In this document: positions 43,851 through 51,712 of the stretch, piece after piece
How the letters are laid out: every line of letters begins with the position of its first letter
Numbering within the stretch: position 1 is the stretch's first letter
Assembly (NCBI GenBank): GCA_023445445.1
Contig: JAEXLD010000041.1
Coordinates: forward strand, 131,573 to 195,572
DNA from: Bacillota bacterium
Lineage (GTDB): Bacteria; Bacillota; Clostridia; Clostridiales; Clostridiaceae
DNA length: 64,000 bases
Reading direction: 5' to 3'
Made by a program: the position numbers and the translations under genes
Notes under the pieces: model-generated
Database searches by the model: none
Told to the model about the DNA's origin: nothing
The model's input: only the letters and a program-made list of their open reading frames with translations

Positions 43851-44264
43851 CTACGCTAGATACTTCTCCATTTTCTTTATAGCATCTTCTTCTGTATATT
43901 TTAATGCTCTATATGATTTATGGTATTTTTCTTCTAATCTCCACCACTTTTCATTTTCTATATGAATTGTTTTAACCACATCATATTCATCTTCTGTTAA
44001 TACAGTTAAAGCATTATCTATTCTTGCTATCTCTCTTTCCTTAGCTGCTCTTATTCTTAATAGATTGTCTTTTTCTTTACTATGTTGCTCAGCTTGAATC
44101 TCTACACTAGAAGTTATCTTGTATGTCTTTCCTGTTCTTTCTCCTGTTGGTTGTGCTGATACTCCTAACATATCCTCTTCTAATTCTTGTATCTTTATAT
44201 CTATATCTACTATATCTGCTTTTAATTCTTTATATTTCTTTATTCTCTTTACTGTATTCTTCAT
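43851..44264 (-). CDS. ArpU/RinA-like late transcription regulator
   Basis: 137 aa. A coiled-coil N-terminal half and a C-terminal segment with LTEDEYDVVKTIHIENEKWW then YHKSYRALKYTEEDAIKKME, resembling sigma-factor region 4 of ArpU/RinA-type activators. Such proteins sit at the end of the early region and switch on packaging and structural genes, which is exactly its place here. Confidence 0.7.
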   Translation of the reverse strand: MKNTVKRIKKYKELKADIVDIDIKIQELEEDMLGVSAQPTGERTGKTYKITSSVEIQAEQHSKEKDNLLRIRAAKEREIARIDNALTVLTEDEYDVVKTIHIENEKWWRLEEKYHKSYRALKYTEEDAIKKMEKYLA

Positions 44265-44292
44265 TTAATTCCTCCTTTTTCTGAATGACGTA

Positions 44293-44409
44293 TTAATCTT
44301 CTTCATTATATTTTAATTCAACTCTCTCATAACACTCCCGACAAGCATTTCCAACCATATCTTCTTCGTCTAAATCATCTAAAAAACACTTACAATATTC
44401 ACATCTCAT
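44293..44409 (-). CDS. Tiny zinc-finger-like protein
   Basis: 38 aa: MRCEYCKCFLDDLDEEDMVG then NACRECYERVELKYNEED. Two Cys pairs (CEYC, CREC) around an acidic linker. GAGGGGG lies eight bases before the ATG. A short zinc ribbon common in phage early regions; role unknown. Confidence 0.6.
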   Translation of the reverse strand: MRCEYCKCFLDDLDEEDMVGNACRECYERVELKYNEED

Positions 44410-44451
44410 TTTCTTATCCCCCTCTCTTCATTGATACGTAATAGTTACAGA

Positions 44452-44838
44452 TTAATCAATAGTTTCAACGCTTACTGGAACCCACATTTTAGGATTATAG
44501 TTGAGTGTGTATTTATAATTTTCTACATTCTTAAAATCTTTTTGCTCTAATACATAAGTTATATTATCACTCAACCCGATTATATGTTTTTGGTAATTTC
44601 CGTTTTCATCTTCTACGATAACGTATAATTTATCTTCTGTTGTTTCTACAGATAATTTACCAACCATTGTGAATAATACATCTCCTTGAATTGCATTTAT
44701 AACCGTTAATTCTCTTATAACATTGAAACTGTCTGCCTCTTTTGATAAATTATGAGAAACTCTTTCAGATTGGGTACAACCTGTAAAAGCAACCAATGTA
44801 AATATTGTTACTATAGCCATTATTAATTTCTTTTTCAT
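44452..44838 (-). CDS. Beta-sandwich-type phage lipoprotein
   Basis: 128 aa. Signal peptide MKKKLIMAIVTIFTLVAFTG with Cys 21 (lipobox FTGC), then a beta-rich mature part (FNVIRELTVINAIQGDVLFT, WVPVSVETID). Expressed from a prophage, a surface lipoprotein could block adsorption or DNA entry by related phages, but that is inference. Its 3' flank shares an 11-base string with the receptor-binding gene's 3' flank. Confidence 0.7.
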   Translation of the reverse strand: MKKKLIMAIVTIFTLVAFTGCTQSERVSHNLSKEADSFNVIRELTVINAIQGDVLFTMVGKLSVETTEDKLYVIVEDENGNYQKHIIGLSDNITYVLEQKDFKNVENYKYTLNYNPKMWVPVSVETID

Positions 44839-44875
44839 ATTATCACCTTATCCCTTTTTAATTTATTTAACCAAA

Positions 44876-45139
44876 TTATCTTTCAGTTGCTAGTTTATAT
44901 GTTGTCCAAGCTTTTACTAACTTTGAATACACTTCTACAGCAACTTCTCCCTCTCCTATTAAAATATGCCTTGGTGGAATATTGTTAGAGGTATTGATTA
45001 TAACTTCCTTAATATCCCTATATTCTCTTAAGCTTATTTCAGTTATAACTTTTAAATCTATAACAGTTTCTATTATTTCATCTCTATTAAAACTACTCTT
45101 GAATTGATAAAATCTTTGTGGTCCTATTAAATCTATCAT
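44876..45139 (-). CDS. Hypothetical phage protein
   Basis: 87 aa, GGAGGG before the ATG. IDLIGPQRFYQFKSSFNRDE then VITEISLREYRDIKEVIINT. Mixed alpha/beta, no motif recognised. Directly downstream of the tyrosine recombinase gene (21-base gap). Confidence 0.5.
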   Translation of the reverse strand: MIDLIGPQRFYQFKSSFNRDEIIETVIDLKVITEISLREYRDIKEVIINTSNNIPPRHILIGEGEVAVEVYSKLVKAWTTYKLATER

Positions 45140-45160
45140 TATTTCCCTCCTGGAATTATT

Positions 45161-46186
45161 TTAGCTTACTAACATTCTATAACTATATTCAACATCAGTT
45201 TGAGCTAGTTTAGCATATACTTTTAATGTTATTCCTACATCTTCATGGCCTAATATTTGCTGAATAACTTCTGGTTTCATTCCACTCTTTAATGCTTGTG
45301 TAGCAAACGTGTGTCTAAAAATATGAGGATGTATGTGTATATCAAGTCTAGCTTTTTCTTGTATCTTATTTGTTATGACTTGCATTCCTCTAGAGCTAAT
45401 CTTTCTATGAGGTTTTCTATCAGTAACAAATAAATATTCTGATTCATCTTCTCTATCTTTTAAGTAGTTAGTTAAGGATCTCTTGCATCTTTCCGTAAAG
45501 TAAACCCTTCTCTCTTTATTTCCTTTTCCTATCACCAATAGTGTCTTTTTATTGAAATCAATATCTTTAATTTTTACATTTAGAGCTTCATTAAGTCTGC
45601 ATCCAGTTGATAAGAAAAATTCTAATATAGCTCTTTCCCTTCTTGTAAGTATACAATCTCTTAACTGTTCTATCTGTTCTTCTGTCAATGGCTTTCTCAT
45701 TCTTTTAGGTTCCTTAACTGGCTTTATACTCGCACATGGATTTTTAATAATAAATTCTTCATTTTGTAGCCAAGCAAAGAATAATCTTATAGGTGTCATA
45801 AAAGTGTTCATGCTGCTTGGACTTTTCTTTTCTGATTCTGAATACATTAGCATTTTTATATCTGCAGTAGTAATGGTACTTACTGGTTTATAAAATAAAT
45901 TTTGTAACTTTCTTAATATATACTCATAGTTCTTAAGTGTTTTAGGAGATAACCCCTCCAGTTTTTTAGTAGCTAAAAAATAATTTATCTTGCCTTCAAG
46001 ATCACTTGTTATTAAAGCTTTTTCTCTACTGGTAACTTCATAGTTGTAAAGTACTTCTTCTATTACTTTTTTAACCCTTATTTGTTCTTGTAAATTTACC
46101 TCTAAATGTGGTAGTTCTATAGTTAATCTTCCCACTAGTTTTACCATTATTTCATCATTACAATTTCTATGAAAATTAGTTTCCAA
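45161..46186 (-). CDS. Tyrosine recombinase (XerC/D-like) inside the replication module
   Basis: 341 aa from a TTG start with AAGGAGG upstream. Core-binding SAM-like domain (~75-155) and a full catalytic domain: Arg in STGCRLNEAL, Lys in LVIGKGNKERRV, HIFRHTFATQ, the GHEDV histidine and the Tyr in LKVYAKL. All catalytic residues are present. The phage also has a serine integrase at its edge, so this enzyme is probably not the main integrase; dimer resolution or another DNA-processing step is more likely. Confidence 0.88.
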   Translation of the reverse strand: METNFHRNCNDEIMVKLVGRLTIELPHLEVNLQEQIRVKKVIEEVLYNYEVTSREKALITSDLEGKINYFLATKKLEGLSPKTLKNYEYILRKLQNLFYKPVSTITTADIKMLMYSESEKKSPSSMNTFMTPIRLFFAWLQNEEFIIKNPCASIKPVKEPKRMRKPLTEEQIEQLRDCILTRRERAILEFFLSTGCRLNEALNVKIKDIDFNKKTLLVIGKGNKERRVYFTERCKRSLTNYLKDREDESEYLFVTDRKPHRKISSRGMQVITNKIQEKARLDIHIHPHIFRHTFATQALKSGMKPEVIQQILGHEDVGITLKVYAKLAQTDVEYSYRMLVS

Positions 46187-46228
46187 ATTATCTCCTCCTT
46201 ATAAATGCTATCTCAACCCATCTTCTAT

Positions 46229-46315
46229 CTACTGATTCTTTTCTTTACTAGTAGCTCCATAAATAAATAACCAATAAAGTAATACAACTATTACCCATAC
46301 AACCACAATTCTCAT
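46229..46315 (-). CDS. 28-residue membrane peptide
   Basis: MRIVVVWVIVVLLYWLFIYG then ATSKEKNQ, a single membrane helix. GAGGGTA precedes the ATG two bases after the MazG-like gene's stop. Small membrane peptides like this are frequent in phage early operons. Function unknown. Confidence 0.5.
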   Translation of the reverse strand: MRIVVVWVIVVLLYWLFIYGATSKEKNQ

Positions 46316-46317
46316 AA

Positions 46318-46761
46318 CTACCCTCTCAATCTTTCCTCTAATCTTTTTATCTTCTTATTTCTCCAATTTCTTATCTTATCTTTATCAAATATCTTTTCTA
46401 ATTGCTCTATCATTATTTTTACATCTGCAATTTCCTCTTCTATGTTATGTTCTTCTCCCCTTTTGTACTTACATATAGCCTGTGATAACTCTGATAATTC
46501 TTCTATAGCTACAGTCAACTGCATATCTAGTCCATTTTTCTTTATTGCTCTTTCTATAATATCTTCTTGATAAGATTTATTCGGTTTGATTCTTTTGTTA
46601 TATTTATTTTGCATTTTTAGCTTTTCTTCTAGCCACATATCTGATAATTCATATTGATTTAAATTGAATTCTCTTTTTAATTTTCTTACACCCTCCGTTT
46701 TGATTATTCCTTTGCTTATATACTCTCTTATCCTTTCTCTTATCTTTTCTCTAATCTCCAT
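46318..46761 (-). CDS. MazG-like nucleotide pyrophosphohydrolase
   Basis: 147 aa. A charged N-terminal ~65 residues, then the all-alpha NTP-PPase pattern TVAIEELSELSQAICKYKRG and IEEEIADVKIMIEQLE, giving the EExxE...ExxD metal-binding set. Likely hydrolyses non-standard or signalling nucleotides during phage growth. Start overlaps the upstream stop by one base. Confidence 0.8.
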   Translation of the reverse strand: MEIREKIRERIREYISKGIIKTEGVRKLKREFNLNQYELSDMWLEEKLKMQNKYNKRIKPNKSYQEDIIERAIKKNGLDMQLTVAIEELSELSQAICKYKRGEEHNIEEEIADVKIMIEQLEKIFDKDKIRNWRNKKIKRLEERLRG

Positions 46762-46946
46762 TACACCCTCCTTAGATTTTCCTTAAAATCTTTATACTCC
46801 TTATTCTTCATATATTCCCTTAAGGATGTTTTATATAATTGCCTATGAATATTACATGGAACTTTATCATATTTATCAGCACACTTATTACAGTTCTCTG
46901 CATTATCACAAGCTAATGCTAAAAATATTTTTAAACTAGCATTCAT
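46761..46946 (-). CDS. Small Cys-rich phage protein
   Basis: 61 aa. NASLKIFLALACDNAENCNK then CADKYDKVPCNIHRQLYK, with four Cys and a His that could hold zinc. A typical small early phage protein, coupled to the MazG gene by a one-base overlap. Function unknown. Confidence 0.5.
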   Translation of the reverse strand: MNASLKIFLALACDNAENCNKCADKYDKVPCNIHRQLYKTSLREYMKNKEYKDFKENLRRV

Positions 46947-46984
46947 ATTTATCCTCCTTTTAGGGGAGTTTCCTCCCCACTATT

Positions 46985-47389
46985 TTAAAATGGACTATCT
47001 CCATCATCTATTGGTGTCATATCTTCATAGAAATTCTCTTGATTACTATTACCTTGTGATGGTCCAGCTTGATTTTCATTTTTACTGTTTCCTATAAATT
47101 CAAATGAATCTATTACTATATCAGTTGTATATCTCTTAGTTCCATCTTTAGCATCATAACTACCTGTTCTTATACTTCCTGTTACTGCTAATTGCCTTCC
47201 TTTAGTTAGATACTGTGCTATTGTTTCTCCAGTCTTACCAAATGCTATACAGTTTATAAAATCTGTTTCATCCTTTTTGAAAGGTCTAGTTACTGCTAAT
47301 CCAAATCTGCATACTGCAGTTCCTGTTCCTGCTGCAAAGTTTAACTCTGGATCCTTAGTTAATCTTCCGATAAGTATTACTTTATTCAT
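46985..47389 (-). CDS. ssb: Single-stranded DNA-binding protein
   Basis: 134 aa from the ATG at 47389 (GAGGAGG upstream). OB fold: NKVILIGRLTKDPELNFAAG, then FINCIAFGKTGETIAQYLTK and GRQLAVTGSIRTGSYDAKDG. The acidic tail ends DMTPIDDGDSPF, the usual hook for partner proteins. Coats ssDNA in phage replication. Confidence 0.95.
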   Translation of the reverse strand: MNKVILIGRLTKDPELNFAAGTGTAVCRFGLAVTRPFKKDETDFINCIAFGKTGETIAQYLTKGRQLAVTGSIRTGSYDAKDGTKRYTTDIVIDSFEFIGNSKNENQAGPSQGNSNQENFYEDMTPIDDGDSPF

Positions 47390-47462
47390 TAACTTCTTCC
47401 TCCTCATTGATAAATTCTATTGTATTGTCCTCTGTGAAATCTATTTGATAAGTTGTTTCCAT
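47382..47462 (-). CDS. Possible 26-residue acidic peptide overlapping ssb
   Basis: METTYQIDFTEDNTIEFINE then EEEVNE. GGGAGG precedes the ATG, and the stop lies inside the first codons of ssb, whose ribosome site is within this frame. It may serve mainly for translational coupling. Low certainty. Confidence 0.35.
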   Translation of the reverse strand: METTYQIDFTEDNTIEFINEEEEVNE

Positions 47463-47878
47463 TATTTAACCTCCCTCAGTTCAAATTCAATTCTTTCTTT
47501 TTCTTCTGTCCATCTTTTAATAACTGTCAATTCTACTATCTGACTATCGTCGTGAAAAGCTATATCGTTAAGGCTATCTAATACAATCTTTGCTATATTG
47601 TCTGCATCAGGTTTCTTTGTAGGATATTCTAATCCTTCTCTAATATCCTTCAATCTCTTATTGCTATAAGATGTTGGCACTTTGTAGTAAACTATTATGC
47701 TTGCTCTTATAGGTCCTTCTAAATACTCGCCACATTGGTTTTGGTAATTAATTCTTACCCAATTTTCATATTTAACTGTTTCTGTAGTTGTTATTGCTCT
47801 ACCATTAAAAAACCTTGGTCTAGCTTTTCCCTTAATCTTTCCTTCTACTATTATCAATTTAAGCTTTTCTCCTTTCAC
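47462..47878 (-). CDS. rusA: RusA-type Holliday junction resolvase
   Basis: 138 aa. IIVEGKIKGKARPRFFNGRA at the start and the acidic active-site block KPDADNIAKIVLDSLNDIAF then HDDSQIVELTVIKRW, diagnostic of RusA. Cuts branched DNA during phage recombination and packaging. It overlaps the upstream HNH gene by 20 bases. Confidence 0.92.
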   Translation of the reverse strand: MKGEKLKLIIVEGKIKGKARPRFFNGRAITTTETVKYENWVRINYQNQCGEYLEGPIRASIIVYYKVPTSYSNKRLKDIREGLEYPTKKPDADNIAKIVLDSLNDIAFHDDSQIVELTVIKRWTEEKERIEFELREVK

Positions 47879-48458
47879 TTATCTTTTCTTGGACTTTAGC
47901 AATGTTTACTGCTATTTTTGTAAGTTCTGTATCCTTCTGTATCAGCCTATTTCTGTTGAGTATAAGTAATTGCCTTCTTGTAACTAAAATTAAGTTATCT
48001 ATATCTAAGTTCTCTCGATTACCATCCCCAAATATGATTGCGTGTCCTTTCGGTAATGGTCCTTTTTCCTTTTCCCAAATAACTATATGTTTTAATCTCC
48101 ACTTATTAGGATCTGCTATTTTTACTTCTGTATAACCTTCTACATTTACCCTCTCACTTCCAACTGGTCTGTAATTAACTGGTGTTTGTCCTTTCTTGAA
48201 TGATGTTCTATTTGCACTAGTTAATCCCTTAGTTCCTTTATTAGCTGGAATGCTTCCTTTCTTAAACTGACCATTAAATCCAGTATTTAATTTATATCTT
48301 CCTATTGCTCCATTAATTTGTTCTACAGTAAGTTCTAAATTGAATTTATTATTAATTAATTCTTGTATTTCCTTGTAATGATGTCCTGGTGTCACTTCTT
48401 TTAAGTATTCCTTTTCTTCATCACTCCAAATATGAGGTTTAGCTCTTTCTTTCTTCAT
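47859..48458 (-). CDS. HNH endonuclease with N-terminal HTH-like part
   Basis: 199 aa. An N-terminal SDEEKEYLKEVTPGHHYKEI segment (Myb/GcrA-like HTH), a linker with NKGTKGLTSANRTSFKKGQT, then an HNH domain WRLKHIVIWEKEKGPLPKGH and FGDGNRENLDIDNL. Common free-standing phage nuclease; may be a homing-type selfish gene lodged between replication genes. Confidence 0.85.
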   Translation of the reverse strand: MKKERAKPHIWSDEEKEYLKEVTPGHHYKEIQELINNKFNLELTVEQINGAIGRYKLNTGFNGQFKKGSIPANKGTKGLTSANRTSFKKGQTPVNYRPVGSERVNVEGYTEVKIADPNKWRLKHIVIWEKEKGPLPKGHAIIFGDGNRENLDIDNLILVTRRQLLILNRNRLIQKDTELTKIAVNIAKVQEKISERRKA

Positions 48459-48460
48459 TT

Positions 48461-48700
48461 TTAACCCTCTAACATCTTAGGAGAATCAGCTTTATTTCTT
48501 CCTAATGTTTCAGCCTTAAACTTTTCAGCTTGTAAAACCAAATTTGCATTACTTATTATTTTATTTGCAATATCCCCTATAGTTTTTGCTCTATTTATTT
48601 CCTCTTCTAATTCCTCACCTTTTAATTCTTCATCATTTAATCTTTCTAATTGTTCAAACAAATGATTATTCAAATCTCCTAATGTATTTTTCATATCCAT
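48461..48700 (-). CDS. Small helical phage protein
   Basis: 79 aa. DMKNTLGDLNNHLFEQLERL then EEINRAKTIGDIANKIISNA: helical and acidic. Seen widely next to HNH and replication genes in Firmicutes phages. Function unknown to me. Confidence 0.6.
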   Translation of the reverse strand: MDMKNTLGDLNNHLFEQLERLNDEELKGEELEEEINRAKTIGDIANKIISNANLVLQAEKFKAETLGRNKADSPKMLEG

Positions 48701-48716
48701 TCTCCCTTATTCTTAA

Positions 48717-49001
48717 TTATCTGACTTCGCCTACTGCTATTGCTAATATATCTCCTTCTTGACTTATGAGGTAAGTTTTCTTAGTCCAACCTGGTGTAAA
48801 AGCTTTAGTAACATATCCTTGTGGAATTATCTCCTTGTGTGAATAATCAGCTATAACTCCTGCTATTCCACTTTCATAAAATACTATTTCCGTTCCTGTA
48901 TTTTTCTTTATAACTTCATCTATTTTCTGTTGTTGCAGATCTATTTCTTTCTCTTCTTTAACTTCATAATCATATATTGACATTTGACCATCTACTAACA
49001 T
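48717..49001 (-). CDS. Hypothetical phage protein
   Basis: 94 aa. LVDGQMSIYDYEVKEEKEID then a beta-rich second half (IVFYESGIAGVIADYSHKEI). Begins immediately after the stop of the 55-aa gene (TAGATG). No recognised motif. Confidence 0.5.
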   Translation of the reverse strand: MLVDGQMSIYDYEVKEEKEIDLQQQKIDEVIKKNTGTEIVFYESGIAGVIADYSHKEIIPQGYVTKAFTPGWTKKTYLISQEGDILAIAVGEVR

Positions 49002-49169
49002 CTAATTAGGCAACTTTCTTATTAAACTCATTCTTGCTGGTGAAGTTGCTCCTCCTTGTTGCTTTATATATCTTTTAGCTAATTCCATACACTTAGCTTC
49101 ACTTTCTCCTGATGTTATGAATTTCTTAAAATGATTTTCTTTATTTTTAAAGGTTACTTCAAATAACAT
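49002..49169 (-). CDS. Small 55-aa phage protein
   Basis: MLFEVTFKNKENHFKKFITS, then GESEAKCMELAKRYIKQQGG and a basic end. GGAGGATTAGT precedes the ATG. One strand pair and a helix; a small DNA- or protein-binding domain is possible. No family recognised. Confidence 0.55.
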   Translation of the reverse strand: MLFEVTFKNKENHFKKFITSGESEAKCMELAKRYIKQQGGATSPARMSLIRKLPN

Positions 49170-49179
49170 ACTAATCCTC

Positions 49180-49524
49180 CTAACTATTCTTCAACTCTAC
49201 TCTTAACCAAGTTAGCTTACTTCTTAACACTTCTATATCTAGCCTTAAATTCTCTATAGCACTGATACATGTGTAATAATCACTCTCTGCTATATCTCTC
49301 TTAAGTCTTAATTCTGCTATCTTTTCATTTCCCCTAACTAAATCATGTAATATAGTTGTTGGGACCTTTTCTAATCTAAGTTTTAATATTTCTTTTCTAA
49401 CCTCTACTCTATAATTTCTTTCTGCTTCTGCTTTCTTTATAGCTAGAGTTTTTAATTGTGTATTCCCTCTAGTCAATGCTTGTTTACATTGTTCTAGTTG
49501 CTCTATAACTTGCTGAGGATTCAT
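49180..49524 (-). CDS. Coiled-coil phage protein
   Basis: 114 aa, almost all helix: NPQQVIEQLEQCKQALTRGN at the start, heptad patterns throughout (EKIAELRLKRDIAESDYYTC). Start overlaps the upstream HNH stop by 4 bases. Function unknown. Confidence 0.55.
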   Translation of the reverse strand: MNPQQVIEQLEQCKQALTRGNTQLKTLAIKKAEAERNYRVEVRKEILKLRLEKVPTTILHDLVRGNEKIAELRLKRDIAESDYYTCISAIENLRLDIEVLRSKLTWLRVELKNS

Positions 49525-49919
49525 ATCTCACCTTCCTCTATAATCAATCTTCCACCCATTACTGCTTTTATTACCTCTTCTCTAACATATAAATTCTTTT
49601 GTAAATTTAATGTCTTTAATAGTCTATTTAATGCTTTATCTGATATTTTTAATACTTCATTGATTTCTTCTTTAGTTAGATACTGCTTGTCCAGTAATAT
49701 TTCTAGTTTATTTTGAAATTCTAGCTTAAGTTTTCTATTAAGTGCTGCTCCTTTACTTCCATGTATTCCATAAGTTCCTCTATGGTGCTCTTGACATAGA
49801 TAAACATGATTTAATTTGCATTTTTCTAAGTTTTTATTTTCCGACCTGTATATTATGTGATGTAGTTCTACTCCATAGCTTGAATAACATTCTCTACAGA
49901 AGTGTATTTCTTTACTCAC
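49521..49919 (-). CDS. HNH-like zinc nuclease domain protein
   Basis: 132 aa. FCRECYSSYGVELHHIIYRS, then LNHVYLCQEHHRGTYGIHGS: Cys/His zinc sites with an HH pair as in phage HNH-like nucleases. The C-terminal half (~70-130) resembles a small HTH (LTKEEINEVLKISDKALNRL). It overlaps the replisome gene by 8 bases. Confidence 0.7.
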   Translation of the reverse strand: MSKEIHFCRECYSSYGVELHHIIYRSENKNLEKCKLNHVYLCQEHHRGTYGIHGSKGAALNRKLKLEFQNKLEILLDKQYLTKEEINEVLKISDKALNRLLKTLNLQKNLYVREEVIKAVMGGRLIIEEGEI

Positions 49920-50856
49920 TTTCTTCCTCCTGGTCCCAGCCTAATAGTTTCTTTTCTAAATCGTCATAGTCATAATCTCTGCCTTTAAAGTTATCAAATC
50001 TCAACTTATTCTTATTTCCGTTTCCACTACTTATCTTTTTATCCTCATAGTTACCTTCTAAAACCTTTATGAAATTATTAGGTTTAATAAACCAATCAAA
50101 AGTGACTATCCAATTATTCTTATTCTGCCCTTTTAAAAATGAACTTTTATTTACTTCTTCTATTGCTTTTAAAATTACCTCTTCTCCGTAACTTTTAATT
50201 CTCGCAGTAAGCATTTTGTATCTATTAGTCCCTAAATTTATAGATATAATTTTTTGTAGTCCCAAACCATTCCACTTATCAATTATAGGTTGTACTTTAG
50301 TACTACATACTATATCTTTAGATATAGTAATACTATTATCTTCTTCTTTATCTACCTCTTCTTCTTTATCTATATCTTCTTCTTTATCTATATCTTTATC
50401 TAGGGTGCTAACATTAGCTTTACTGTTAACTTTACTGTTAATATCTTCTTTTATCTCTCCAGTTACTAGTTGTTTTTGCTTTTGTCTATATGATTTCATA
50501 TAATTTTTCATATATTCTTTTCTTTCTTCTAACTGATCCAAAGTTTGATGTTTGCTCCAGTTCGGAATAGTAATAACATTATTTATTACTTCAATCATTC
50601 CATACATTTCAAAAGTTTTTAAAGCTAACCTTACTGTATTAATATCTCTTCTAAAGATAGTTGCTAACATTTCATCTGTGTAGGCTATTCTTTCATTAAG
50701 CATGAATACACCTGAGTTATTATTCTTACCTGCTAAACATAAGATTTTAAACCAAATAACTATTATGCTATCAGCACTTGGTAAACTTTCTATCAGCAAC
50801 ATTTTTTCGTCATCAAATATATCTGTGACTATTTTTATCCATTTAACTTCTGCCAT
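49912..50856 (-). CDS. Phage replisome organizer protein
   Basis: 314 aa from the ATG at 50856 (GGAGG upstream). Winged-helix N terminus AEVKWIKIVTDIFDDEKMLL and IWFKILCLAGKNNNSGVFML, the phage_rep_org_N pattern. An acidic DKEED repeat linker (~150-180) comes next, then a DnaD-like C-terminal part with KNNWIVTFDWFIKPNNFIKV. Binds the phage origin and recruits host helicase. The origin may lie in or near this gene. Confidence 0.88.
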   Translation of the reverse strand: MAEVKWIKIVTDIFDDEKMLLIESLPSADSIIVIWFKILCLAGKNNNSGVFMLNERIAYTDEMLATIFRRDINTVRLALKTFEMYGMIEVINNVITIPNWSKHQTLDQLEERKEYMKNYMKSYRQKQKQLVTGEIKEDINSKVNSKANVSTLDKDIDKEEDIDKEEEVDKEEDNSITISKDIVCSTKVQPIIDKWNGLGLQKIISINLGTNRYKMLTARIKSYGEEVILKAIEEVNKSSFLKGQNKNNWIVTFDWFIKPNNFIKVLEGNYEDKKISSGNGNKNKLRFDNFKGRDYDYDDLEKKLLGWDQEEESE

Positions 50857-50884
50857 TATAAAAACCTCCATTAAAAAGCTAAAT

Positions 50885-51130
50885 TTAATTCCTTATAATT
50901 TGTCTTGTATCTTCATTGTCTATATCTTCATTTTCTGCTATAATGCAAGTAGTAGTTTTTGTATCGAGCTCATTCCTTTGTTTGGTCGCTGAGGAGTGAG
51001 CCCTTTCTTTATACATTTCTTTAGCTTTCCTTAGTGCTGCATTAAATTCTAATCCTTCCATAGTAAGCCTCTTAGTTTCTTCTGCAATTTCTAAGTACAT
51101 TCTTAAATTCTTACTCACCTTCTTAAGCAC
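50885..51130 (-). CDS. Small helical phage protein
   Basis: Up to 81 aa. LRMYLEIAEETKRLTMEGLE then NAALRKAKEMYKERAHSSAT. The true start is unclear: the GTG at 51130 is too close to AGGAGG, and a GTG at 51118 may be used. It overlaps the upstream 50-aa gene. Function unknown. Confidence 0.5.
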   Translation of the reverse strand: MLKKVSKNLRMYLEIAEETKRLTMEGLEFNAALRKAKEMYKERAHSSATKQRNELDTKTTTCIIAENEDIDNEDTRQIIRN

Positions 51131-51267
51131 ACCTCCTTCTTTTTCTTTATGTGGTAAAATGTGTAGTGATCATAAGCTTTACTTACTATTAGAAAATCTT
51201 TAGGATTTAAACCATATTCTCTTAAGAATGTTCTCTGCTCTACATTCGGACACTTATAATTTTCCAT
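51115..51267 (-). CDS. Small 50-aa phage protein
   Basis: MENYKCPNVEQRTFLREYGL then NPKDFLIVSKAYDHYTFYHI. AGGAGGTATATG precedes the start. The pattern of a short helix pair with a GLNPKDFLI loop is frequent in clostridial phage early regions. No function assigned. Confidence 0.55.
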   Translation of the reverse strand: MENYKCPNVEQRTFLREYGLNPKDFLIVSKAYDHYTFYHIKKKKEVCLRR

Positions 51268-51310
51268 ACATATACCTCCTTAGTTTCTTTAATTTCTTAG
51301 TGAAGTAACT

Positions 51311-51436
51311 TTAATCTCTTGTATGAAGTCTTATAATACCCAGTACTACTGTTATAAATAAAAATCCTATAAACAGTTCATAAGTTATCTTAAGTAAGGT
51401 TAAAATATAGATTTTACTAACATATAGCAAGTACAT
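51311..51436 (-). CDS. 41-residue membrane peptide
   Basis: MYLLYVSKIYILTLLKITYE then LFIGFLFITVVLGIIRLHTR D: one or two membrane helices. AGGAGGCAATT precedes the ATG. Just downstream of the AbrB-like gene. Function unknown. Confidence 0.55.
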   Translation of the reverse strand: MYLLYVSKIYILTLLKITYELFIGFLFITVVLGIIRLHTRD

Positions 51437-51445
51437 AATTGCCTC

Positions 51446-51712
51446 CTATCTTAGCTTGTCTATAAGCTCTTTAGCTTTAGCAAATTCATTTAAGCATTTA
51501 TCACACAATTTTATTCCTAAGATAGTAGTTGTATCTTTAATATCTCCACAACAATGACAACCTGGATTATACTTTTTTAGTATTATTAATTCACCTTCTG
51601 TGAATATTTCTAAAGCTTGGCCTTCCATAAAATCCATTGTCTTTCTTAACTCTACTGGAAGCACTACTCTTCCTAATTGGTCTAAATTTCTTACTACTCC
51701 TACACTTTTCAT
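51446..51712 (-). CDS. AbrB family regulator with C-terminal zinc ribbon
   Basis: 88 aa. AbrB fold KSVGVVRNLDQLGRVVLPVE then RKTMDFMEGQALEIFTEGEL, followed by CHCCGDIKDTTTILGIKLCD plus KC, a CxxC...CxxC zinc site. Such phage AbrB proteins bind early promoters. It starts one base after the antirepressor stop, so they are co-expressed. Confidence 0.85.
   Translation of the reverse strand: MKSVGVVRNLDQLGRVVLPVELRKTMDFMEGQALEIFTEGELIILKKYNPGCHCCGDIKDTTTILGIKLCDKCLNEFAKAKELIDKLR

Noticed and set aside
50335..50410. Possible CRISPR-like or minisatellite array
   Set aside because: Units are short, directly adjacent without spacers, and in frame with a protein linker.
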